Assembly: GCF_003987495.1 (NCBI RefSeq)
Contig: NZ_NGJU01000002.1
Span: 62,001 to 126,000, forward strand
Source: Vagococcus salmoninarum
GTDB taxonomy: Bacteria > Bacillota > Bacilli > Lactobacillales > Vagococcaceae
Length of the DNA: 64,000 bases
Direction of reading: 5' to 3'
In this document: one piece after another, positions 38,824 to 45,893 of the stretch
Numbering within the stretch: the first letter of the stretch is position 1
Layout of the letters: each line of letters begins with the position of its first letter
Translations under genes and position numbers: made by a program
Notes under the pieces: model-generated
Database searches by the model: none
Told to the model about the DNA's origin: nothing
What the model saw: the letters and a program-made list of their open reading frames with translations, nothing else

Positions 38824-41138
38824 AGTTTTTTATGATACGTCACCCATTCAATTAATAATTTTAAACTAATTGAAATAACGACCATGACTATCAAGAATGG
38901 CCAATTTTCGCCGACAAATAAATCAATTTCTAATAAGTGATGGAACAACATAGCTGCCACATACGTTCCTAAGGCTGTTGTGACAATTAAAAAGCCTCTT
39001 AGCAGATTTAATGGTAAACAAGCTTTAATAACTGCCATAACACTCACTGCAATTAATAAGTAGTACATCAAGGTCGTCGTCGCCATTGGTGTTAAGTCGT
39101 TATGTTGCCCATAGAAATAAACAGCGACAATGTTCATGATAACTAGTAAGGCGTTAGGCAAAGCATTGCCTAATACTGTTGGTAAAAATTTCCCCTTAAC
39201 TTTTCGTTGATCTTTTTCAAAGGATAAGAAGAAAGCTGGATAGCCTTCTATCGCTAAATCTAATAGCGTAATTTGAATTGGAATAAACGGAAAGGCTAAA
39301 GCGGTAATTGCACAAATGATTGATAGGATCAACGAGTAGATCGTTTTAATAAAAAAGACACTGGCAACTTTCGTAACATTATTAACAACTCGTCGACCTT
39401 CAAACAAGACATCTGGCAAGCTCGTAAAATCTGAATCTAATAAAACTAAATTAGCGATTTGGCGGGTGGCACTGTCACCTTCTGCCATCGCAATACTACA
39501 ATCGGCTTCTCGTAAGGCTAAGATATCATTAACGCCATCACCAGTCATAGCGACGACATGCTCTTCCGCCTTCAATTGATTCACTAATACCCGCTTTTGT
39601 TGAGGTGAGACACGACCAAAGACAGCGTACTGACTAACGAGTTTTCTAACTTCCGCTTCATCAGTATAATGTGATAAATCCACATAAGCTTGATAGTTAG
39701 GCAAACCTGCTCGTCGAGCAATATTTGAGACAGTCAGCGGATTGTCCCCTGAGATAACTTTTAAATCGATGCCTTCAGCATTTAAATAAGCTAACGTTTC
39801 AGCAGCATTTTCCCTAATTGGATCATCGATTAGAAAGACAGCCAGTGGCTCAACGTTAGTCAAGGTCACTGCATCTTTGAGCCTTTCTGTCGTTCGACCT
39901 AACATTAATACTCGATAGCCTTCTGCTTGTCCTTTTGACACAGCTGCAGGTAAGTCTTCAGCTGGGACGAGCTTTTCTGGGGCCCCTAAAACAACATTGC
40001 CGTAAGCTGCCAAAGTCATCCCCGCCCATTTTCGTTCCGAAGAAAAGGCTCTAATATTCGACCCTTGATAATCATTATTTTCTGGATAGAAGTCTCTTAA
40101 AGCAGCAATCGTAATATTATTGTCTCCTGAGGCACTTAAATAACTACCCATTAGTTGATTGATATCTTTAGGATGATAGTCATCCATGACAACGACTTCT
40201 TGAACTTTCATCTTACCTTGAGTAATTGTGCCGGTTTTATCTAAACACAGAGTATCTACGTGAGCTAAAGTTTCAACTGAGTACATGTCTTGGACTAAAA
40301 TTCTTTTCTGCGCCAGTTTCGCCACAGCTGTCGCTAAAGCAATACTTATTAAGAGAACTAAACCTTTCGGTAACATCCCTAAAAGGGCTGCGGCGGCTGC
40401 GACAACAGCCATTTTCGGTTCACTTTGGCGGATCAACAAGCCTTCTAGTAATAAAATCAAACCTAAGGGTAAAATAATAAAACTAGTAAATTTAGTCACT
40501 TTTCGAATGGAATTAACTAGTTCTGATTGAATTGGTTTATGGACTTTAGCTTCTGAGGCAATTTTACTTGCATAGTTCTCTTGCCCAACCCGAATAACTT
40601 GGCCGTAACATTGACCACTAACTAAAAAACTTCCAGACAGTAGTTCTGACTCGCCTTCTTTAACAATTAAGTCCGATTCACCTGTCAACATCGCTTCGTT
40701 AACTTCAACACTACCTGCCAAAACAAGCATATCACTTTGGACTTGTTCCCCGGCTTGGATTAACACTAAGTCATCTAAGACTAGCTCGGTCCCGAAAATT
40801 TTAATTTTTTGACCGTTCCGGATGACTGTCGTTTTTTCTTTTGAGACAATTGATAATTTGGCCACTAAGTTACGGGCGTGAATTTCTTGATAAATCCCAA
40901 TACTAATATTTAATAAAATAATAACTAAAAAAAACAAGTTAGAATACGCACCAACTAAGGCTAAAGCGACACCAATCAAGACATTTAATAAATTAAATAG
41001 TGTCCAGACATTGTCTTTGATAATCTCTTGGGTTGTTTTAGCAACATTCTCTTCATAATTATTGACTTGTTCCTTGACTAGCCGTTCAGCGACTTCCGCT
41101 GTTGTCAGCCCACTAGCTGTTTGTTCAAACTCTTTCAT
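38805..41138 (-). CDS. Cation-transporting P-type ATPase (CtpE-like)
   Basis: Membrane ATPase of 777 aa with about 10 TM helices. The actuator motif LTGES is at 151-155, the phosphorylated Asp300 is in LDKTGT and the hinge has GDGVND. The TM4 motif reads LPKGL (256-260), where Ca-type pumps have PEGL/PEAL; I recall the PKGL form from this streptococcal/lactobacillar branch, and the mycobacterial relative CtpE carries PEGL and moves Ca2+. There is no N-terminal heavy-metal domain. The ion is uncertain. It lies 31 nt after the lysozyme-like gene, on the same strand. Confidence 0.88.
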   Translation of the reverse strand: MKEFEQTASGLTTAEVAERLVKEQVNNYEENVAKTTQEIIKDNVWTLFNLLNVLIGVALALVGAYSNLFFLVIILLNISIGIYQEIHARNLVAKLSIVSKEKTTVIRNGQKIKIFGTELVLDDLVLIQAGEQVQSDMLVLAGSVEVNEAMLTGESDLIVKEGESELLSGSFLVSGQCYGQVIRVGQENYASKIASEAKVHKPIQSELVNSIRKVTKFTSFIILPLGLILLLEGLLIRQSEPKMAVVAAAAALLGMLPKGLVLLISIALATAVAKLAQKRILVQDMYSVETLAHVDTLCLDKTGTITQGKMKVQEVVVMDDYHPKDINQLMGSYLSASGDNNITIAALRDFYPENNDYQGSNIRAFSSERKWAGMTLAAYGNVVLGAPEKLVPAEDLPAAVSKGQAEGYRVLMLGRTTERLKDAVTLTNVEPLAVFLIDDPIRENAAETLAYLNAEGIDLKVISGDNPLTVSNIARRAGLPNYQAYVDLSHYTDEAEVRKLVSQYAVFGRVSPQQKRVLVNQLKAEEHVVAMTGDGVNDILALREADCSIAMAEGDSATRQIANLVLLDSDFTSLPDVLFEGRRVVNNVTKVASVFFIKTIYSLILSIICAITALAFPFIPIQITLLDLAIEGYPAFFLSFEKDQRKVKGKFLPTVLGNALPNALLVIMNIVAVYFYGQHNDLTPMATTTLMYYLLIAVSVMAVIKACLPLNLLRGFLIVTTALGTYVAAMLFHHLLEIDLFVGENWPFLIVMVVISISLKLLIEWVTYHKKLKTNYA

Positions 41139-41169
41139 ATTTACAGGACATCTCCAATTTTGATTTTAT

Positions 41170-41802
41170 TTAAAACGGTAATTTATCAACAAACTGAATG
41201 ACTTTCAAGTTCCAGCGAACGATCTCCGCGTAGAAAAAATTGCCGCCATTTTGATATAAATGCCCACGGTTGTACTTTAACGCTCGGGGAGTTAAATAAC
41301 GATATTGTTTGCCTTCTGAGTTTCCTAAAGCTGGGGCTAAAACGTTTTTAGAATAACTTTCAGCTAATTCTACTGAATTTTTGCCACCGTGACTACTCGT
41401 ATAATTAATATAATTTAGCCCAAAGTTATAAGCTTGAACAGCTGTCCAAACATCTGTTTTTTGGTTCAAAGATTCCTTAATGACTTCTGCTAAATGCTCC
41501 ACACCTGAATCGATGCTTTCTTTAGAGTTAGTAATTTGATTTGTTTCGCCATACTTGCTTTCACTACTTTGCATTAAATCGATATGGTCACCTTTAGTTT
41601 CAGTTAAAATAATCGCTAAGACGACATCTTTATAAGCAACGATGTCATATTCTGTAGTTGCTTCCAAAACATTAGCTTCCCAACGTTTGACTTCAGTGAC
41701 TTGCTTCTTGACTTGCCATAAGTAATAACTTCCAGCAGCTAATAAGAGACAGAGGACGAATAAAAATAACTTTCTAAAGATATATCTTTTACGTCTTTTC
41801 AT
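41170..41802 (-). CDS. Membrane-anchored lysozyme-like hydrolase (Pmp23 type)
   Basis: A 210-aa protein with a basic N-terminus, one TM anchor (about 10-28) and an extracellular lysozyme-like domain. The likely catalytic Glu is in AIILTETKGDHIDLMQSSES, with further family stretches AVQAYNFGLNYINY and a C-terminal YAEIVRWNL. It resembles streptococcal Pmp23, a peptidoglycan hydrolase tied to septum placement. The start is uncertain: ATG at 41802 has AAAGG at 13 nt, a rather long gap, and a TTG at 41814 lies next to it. Confidence 0.85.
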   Translation of the reverse strand: MKRRKRYIFRKLFLFVLCLLLAAGSYYLWQVKKQVTEVKRWEANVLEATTEYDIVAYKDVVLAIILTETKGDHIDLMQSSESKYGETNQITNSKESIDSGVEHLAEVIKESLNQKTDVWTAVQAYNFGLNYINYTSSHGGKNSVELAESYSKNVLAPALGNSEGKQYRYLTPRALKYNRGHLYQNGGNFFYAEIVRWNLKVIQFVDKLPF

Positions 41803-41947
41803 GTAATAGTTCAAACCTTTCTTTCAAGTGACCTCACTCTAACCTGTCACAATCTTTGTGACCTTGAATGAGTCAGACTAACATCATACTATGAAATTAT
41901 CATGATTCCTAGTTATTTCCCTCTTTCTTTAACAAATATTAATCGCC

Positions 41948-41982
41948 AAAAAAGCAGTCAAACTAATCTTAGCTGACTGCTT
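41948..41982 (-). terminator. Terminator of the distal PTS genes
   Basis: GCAGTCA/TGACTGC hairpin followed by six Ts on the minus strand, just after the first EIIC stop. Confidence 0.75.
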
Positions 41983-42002
41983 CTGTTTGCTTATTAATAT
42001 GA

Positions 42003-43277
42003 CTAATGTTTCATTGGGGATAATTCATTTTGGTAGGCTTGTTTGTCCATCTTCATTAAGAAAGGTAAGTAACCAAAATAACTAATGACAATTGTCAGTA
42101 ATTGAAAAACAGCCCAGCGCCAACCACCTTGTAAAAAACCGCTTAAAATAATCGGCACCCCTAATGGCACATGAATGCCAGGTAATTTCGGTAACATCCC
42201 TGTGATCATTCCTAAATAACCGAGAACTAAAATCACTAACGGGATACCGATAAAAGGAATGGCTAAAGTAAGATTCATAACAATCGGCATTCCAAAAATT
42301 AAGGGCTCGTTAATGCCACAAATATTCTGCACAATCGCTAATTTCCCTAAGACTTTGTATTGTTTTGCCTTGGCGCGAAACATCGCTATCGCAAGTCCCA
42401 ATGTTGCCCCAGAGCCCATGGCTGATGTCATCCCAAACAAGCTCCCTGAAACTAAATGAGGAATCCTTTCACCTGCATTATAAGCAGCTAAATTAGCGTT
42501 CCCAATCGGCGCCCAGATGGCTGCAAAGACTGAGTACACAATTAAAGCGCCGTGGACACCAAAGACCCACAAGACTTGAGAAACGATTGTCGCTATTACT
42601 AAAGACGTAAAGCTTGTGCCTAATTGGGTCAGTGGGGCTGAAATTAAGCCGAAAATCAACTGATGAAGATGTTCAAATGGGGTCAGCCCTAAACCGTAAC
42701 GGATCATAATCGCCACAATCGCGACAATGAAACCGGGCACCAAACTTGAGAAAGACTTAGAAATCGTTGGTGGCACTCCTGATGGCATTTTAATAACCCA
42801 GCCCTTTGTTACAAATAAAATGTAGACTCGGGCCGCTAATAGAGCAACAATAAAGGAAGTAAATAAGCCTTGGGCACCAAACCAAAAAGTCGGATACGCT
42901 TCTATCCTAAAGGCGCCTTCAGGTGATGTGAAAGGGGTAATGATAAAGAAAGCCATTAAACCGATACTCCCAGCTGGCGTTCCGTCTATCTCATAGGCTT
43001 CAGCGTACTTAGCAGCAATTAAAAAAACAACGTAAATGGCTAATAAGTTGGTCGTCACTTCGGTCGGAATTGACAAAGCCCTTTTCAAGCCTGAGTCTAG
43101 TAAAAACTCTTGATACTTGTCAATCGGGATGCCATTTAAAAGACTTCCTAAGGCTCCCACAATTGTAATTGGCATGGCGCTCATTAACCCGTTCATAATA
43201 GCATTGACAATTTTATTTTTTTGAATGGCAGCAGCAAGTTTTTGGACGCGCATCTGAACAGTCGTTAAATCAGCCAT
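42003..43277 (-). CDS. PTS EIIC, lactose/cellobiose family (distal copy)
   Basis: Sugar-translocating membrane subunit of 424 aa, about 8-10 TM helices. It begins in the CelB-type way (LAAAIQKNKIVNAIMNGLM), has MPITIVGALGSLLNG, and the substrate-gate region NEPLIFGMPIVMN near residue 320. It is clearly a paralogue of the EIIC at 43786. Its start overlaps the EIIB stop by 8 nt. The sugar cannot be named; beta-glucosides or chitobiose-like disaccharides are typical for the family. No phospho-beta-glucosidase is near. Confidence 0.93.
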   Translation of the reverse strand: MADLTTVQMRVQKLAAAIQKNKIVNAIMNGLMSAMPITIVGALGSLLNGIPIDKYQEFLLDSGLKRALSIPTEVTTNLLAIYVVFLIAAKYAEAYEIDGTPAGSIGLMAFFIITPFTSPEGAFRIEAYPTFWFGAQGLFTSFIVALLAARVYILFVTKGWVIKMPSGVPPTISKSFSSLVPGFIVAIVAIMIRYGLGLTPFEHLHQLIFGLISAPLTQLGTSFTSLVIATIVSQVLWVFGVHGALIVYSVFAAIWAPIGNANLAAYNAGERIPHLVSGSLFGMTSAMGSGATLGLAIAMFRAKAKQYKVLGKLAIVQNICGINEPLIFGMPIVMNLTLAIPFIGIPLVILVLGYLGMITGMLPKLPGIHVPLGVPIILSGFLQGGWRWAVFQLLTIVISYFGYLPFLMKMDKQAYQNELSPMKH

Positions 43278-43605
43278 TATTCACTCCCCCATGCCCCTTG
43301 TGATAAAGAGCCAAACTGTCCGCTAATACTTTTTCACCGTTCATCATGCCATAATCTATTGAGGCAATTACGCCAATTACCAGCTCTTTATCTTGATATT
43401 TTGATTTTAAAGCAGCTTCTAAATAACTCACTTGGGGACCAAGTAACAACACATCCAGCTGATTGACTAACTTATCAATTTTTCCTTCGGCAGTTGCAAC
43501 AATCTCAACGTCAATGTCTTGTGCTTCCACCGCTGCTAGCATCCTCTCAACTAACATACTTGTCGAAAAGCCACCGGCACAAGCTAACATAATTTTTAAA
43601 GCCAT
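43270..43605 (-). CDS. PTS EIIB, lactose/cellobiose family (distal copy)
   Basis: Phosphotransfer subunit of 111 aa. The phosphorylated Cys9 lies in LACAGGFSTSML, with the P-loop-like stretch after it, and LLGPQVSYLEA near residue 57. It is paralogous to the EIIB at 45043. It pairs by overlap with the EIIC downstream. The 180-nt gap upstream contains a terminator-like hairpin but also AAGAAGAGG as ribosome site, so this pair may need read-through or its own promoter. Confidence 0.93.
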   Translation of the reverse strand: MALKIMLACAGGFSTSMLVERMLAAVEAQDIDVEIVATAEGKIDKLVNQLDVLLLGPQVSYLEAALKSKYQDKELVIGVIASIDYGMMNGEKVLADSLALYHKGHGGVNNG

Positions 43606-43760
43606 CTTACTACCTCTTCTTTCAAGTTTATCAAAGTCACTTCCTTTTGCCTGATTAACCTTATCATTCCAATTGGCTCAGTCCTTCATCTCTTTAATAG
43701 ACTAGCAACATTACTAGGAAGACGTATAACTTTCAGCAAATTTCTTTTATAAAACCAAAA

Positions 43761-43803
43761 CAAGCAATTAGCAAAGGAGGCCAAGTCAATTGTTAATTGC
43801 TTG
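43761..43803 (-). terminator. Hairpin after the proximal EIIC
   Basis: CAAGCAATTA (minus strand, overlapping the EIIC stop) pairs with TAATTGCTTG across a 23-nt loop, followed by TTTTGGTTTT. It is a likely partial terminator separating EIIA-EIIB-EIIC from the second EIIB-EIIC. Confidence 0.6.
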
Positions 43804-45039
43804 CTTGTCTAATTTCTTAAAAAATGGCAAATAACCAAAATAACTTAAAATAATGCTTAACCCTTGAAAAATCGCCCATTTCCAACCGCCAGCCATGAGA
43901 CCATTAATAATAATCGGGACACCAAGGGGGACACTAATTCCTGGTAAATAAGGTAATATTCCAGTAACCATACCTAAGTAGCCAGCAATTAAGATGACTA
44001 AAGGAATCGTTATAAAAGGAATGGCTAAAGTAAAGTTCATAATTATTGGCAAGCCGAAAATAATCGGTTCATTAATCGCACAGGCATTCGGCACTAAGGC
44101 TAACTTCCCTAACATTTTATATTGTTTTGATTTCGACTTTAACATCGCCATCGTTAAACCTAGGGTTGCCCCGGATCCCATGGCGATTGTCATTGCGAAT
44201 AAACTACCAGTGACTAAATTAGGAATCGCTAAACCAGCGTTATAGGCTGCTAAGTTTTCTGTGCCTAAAGGGGTCCAAATAGCAATAAAGACGGAGTAAG
44301 TAACTAAGGCACCGTGAACCCCACATAACCATAAGATTTGGCAAGCTAAAACAGCAATAATTAAGGCCGGAAAGCTCCCCCCTAGGGCTTGTAAAGGAGT
44401 AGCGACTAAACCAAAAATCAGCTGATGTAAGTCACCAAAGGCCGTTAAAGATAATAGATAACGTATGACTAAACCTAAGATAGCCACAGTAAATCCTGGA
44501 ATCATACTTGAAAATGATTTAGTGACTGTTGGTGGCACACCCTCTGGCATTTTAATGACCCAGCCCTTTAAGTTGAAGACAGTATAAATTTTAGCGACGA
44601 TTAAGGCCACAATAAAAGCAGTAAACAAGCCTTGGGCGCCGAACCAAAAAACAGTGTAAGCTTCAATCGAGTAGGCTCCCTCTGGTGAAACAAAAGGCGT
44701 GACAATAAAGAAAGTCATTAAAGCTAATAATCCAGCTGGAATCCCATCAATCTGATGGCTTTCCGCAAATTTAGCTGCAATTAAAAAGACAGCATACAAC
44801 GCTAATAAATTGGTAGTAATTTCCGTGGGAATAGCTGTAATAACTTTCAGGCCACTGTTAATTAAAAATTGTTGATAGCTTTCAAAAGGCAAACTATTGA
44901 TTAAACTGCCGATGGCGCCAATAATTGTAATCGGCATTAAACTCATCAAGCCATTAGTAATCGCACTGACGTATTGATTTCCTTGAACAGCCGAGGCGCC
45001 TTTATGTAACTTCAGTTGAAATTCTGTCATAGTAGCCAT
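43786..45039 (-). CDS. PTS EIIC, lactose/cellobiose family (proximal copy)
   Basis: Membrane subunit of 417 aa with the same layout as the distal copy: GLMSLMPITIIGAIGSLINS, VFLIAAKFAES and NEPIIFGLPIIMN. GGAGG lies 9 nt before the ATG, and it starts 3 nt after its EIIB. Close likeness along the full length points to duplication of an EIIB-EIIC pair. It is the third gene of the sigma-54 transcript. Confidence 0.93.
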   Translation of the reverse strand: MATMTEFQLKLHKGASAVQGNQYVSAITNGLMSLMPITIIGAIGSLINSLPFESYQQFLINSGLKVITAIPTEITTNLLALYAVFLIAAKFAESHQIDGIPAGLLALMTFFIVTPFVSPEGAYSIEAYTVFWFGAQGLFTAFIVALIVAKIYTVFNLKGWVIKMPEGVPPTVTKSFSSMIPGFTVAILGLVIRYLLSLTAFGDLHQLIFGLVATPLQALGGSFPALIIAVLACQILWLCGVHGALVTYSVFIAIWTPLGTENLAAYNAGLAIPNLVTGSLFAMTIAMGSGATLGLTMAMLKSKSKQYKMLGKLALVPNACAINEPIIFGLPIIMNFTLAIPFITIPLVILIAGYLGMVTGILPYLPGISVPLGVPIIINGLMAGGWKWAIFQGLSIILSYFGYLPFFKKLDKQAINN

Positions 45040-45042
45040 TAG

Positions 45043-45369
45043 CTATTCCTCCACTTGTAAGCTAGCATTTAAAGCCATAGCGTCATTTAACACTTTTTCA
45101 CCATTCATCATGCCGTAGTCAATTGACACTATCGTCGAAATGGCTATTTTTTTCCCACGGTACTTTTCTTTTAAACTTGCCTCTAAGTAACCAACTTGAG
45201 GTCCGAGTAATAAAATATCCGTACTGTCGATATACTTATCTAGTTTCCCTTCAGCAATTGCCTCAATCTCAACATCAATCATTTGGGCCTTCGCCGCTGT
45301 GATCATCCGCTGAACTAACATACTCGTTGAAAAGCCGCCCGCACAAGCTAAAATAATTTTCTTTGTCAT
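45043..45369 (-). CDS. PTS EIIB, lactose/cellobiose family (proximal copy)
   Basis: A 108-aa phosphotransfer protein with Cys9 in LACAGGFSTSML. It is highly similar to the distal EIIB, including LLGPQVGYLEASLK and SIDYGMMNGEKVL. It lies 5 nt after EIIA and 3 nt before its EIIC, so the three are one translation unit. Confidence 0.94.
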   Translation of the reverse strand: MTKKIILACAGGFSTSMLVQRMITAAKAQMIDVEIEAIAEGKLDKYIDSTDILLLGPQVGYLEASLKEKYRGKKIAISTIVSIDYGMMNGEKVLNDAMALNASLQVEE

Positions 45370-45374
45370 CTCAC

Positions 45375-45710
45375 TTACTCCTCTATTTTCTTTTTTAAGT
45401 CAGCAACTAATTGATGTAAACGAATTAAGCTTTCCCCTAAGTCACGAACGGTCATTGCGTTCATTACGTGGTCTTGAGCATGGACCATCAATAAGTTTAG
45501 TTCGGAACCTTCCCCTCTGATTTCCCCTTGAATCAATTTTGTTTGCACGTCATGAGCCCGATTTAAGGCGGTCTTACCTGAAACCATCAATTCTGTCGCT
45601 AAGTCAAACTCTTCCCGACTAGCTGCTTCGACTGCTCTAAGAAAGAAGGAACGACCGTCACCACCATTCATTATTAATGCCATGATTCTTTCTTCTAACT
45701 CTGTATTCAT
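45375..45710 (-). CDS. PTS EIIA, lactose/cellobiose family
   Basis: Helical phosphocarrier of 111 aa. The phosphorylated His is in LLMVHAQDHVMNAMT (H77, the family's HAQDH motif). It is the only EIIA for two EIIB-EIIC pairs and the first gene after the sigma-54 promoter. The leader is about 25 nt long, with a GGAGG ribosome site. Confidence 0.95.
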   Translation of the reverse strand: MNTELEERIMALIMNGGDGRSFFLRAVEAASREEFDLATELMVSGKTALNRAHDVQTKLIQGEIRGEGSELNLLMVHAQDHVMNAMTVRDLGESLIRLHQLVADLKKKIEE

Positions 45711-45745
45711 TTGTCACCTCCTCCTTCACCGTACTAACTTACTAA

Positions 45746-45761
45746 AGCAATAGTCGTGCCA
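45746..45761 (-). promoter_or_regulatory. Sigma-54 (-24/-12) promoter of the PTS operon
   Basis: The minus strand reads TGGCAC-GACTA-TTGCT, a full match to the TGGCAC-N5-TTGC(A/T) consensus. It is 36 nt upstream of the EIIA start, and the adjacent gene encodes a sigma-54 activator. Confidence 0.93.
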
Positions 45762-45798
45762 ACACAGATTACCTAGTTAGACTCGCCTTTCTTCATTA

Positions 45799-45844
45799 TT
45801 GTGTCACAAGCTCTGACCATTTATTGTGTGTCATTAATTTGTGT
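45799..45844 (-). promoter_or_regulatory. Candidate upstream activator sites for the LevR-like protein
   Basis: Plus-strand TTGTGTCA (45799), TTGTGTGTCA (45824) and TTTGTGT (45838) are repeated elements 38-83 nt upstream of the sigma-54 promoter, where enhancer-like activator sites are expected. The assignment is inferred from position and repetition. Confidence 0.5.
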
Positions 45845-45850
45845 TAAACA

Positions 45851-45878
45851 AAAAAAGTTAGCGACTAGCTAACTTTTG
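45851..45878 (-). terminator. Terminator of the LevR-like gene
   Basis: AAAAGTTAGC/GCTAACTTTT stem with a five-base loop, followed by seven Ts on the minus strand. Confidence 0.85.
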
Positions 45879-45893
45879 TTTTAGTTACGTTGG

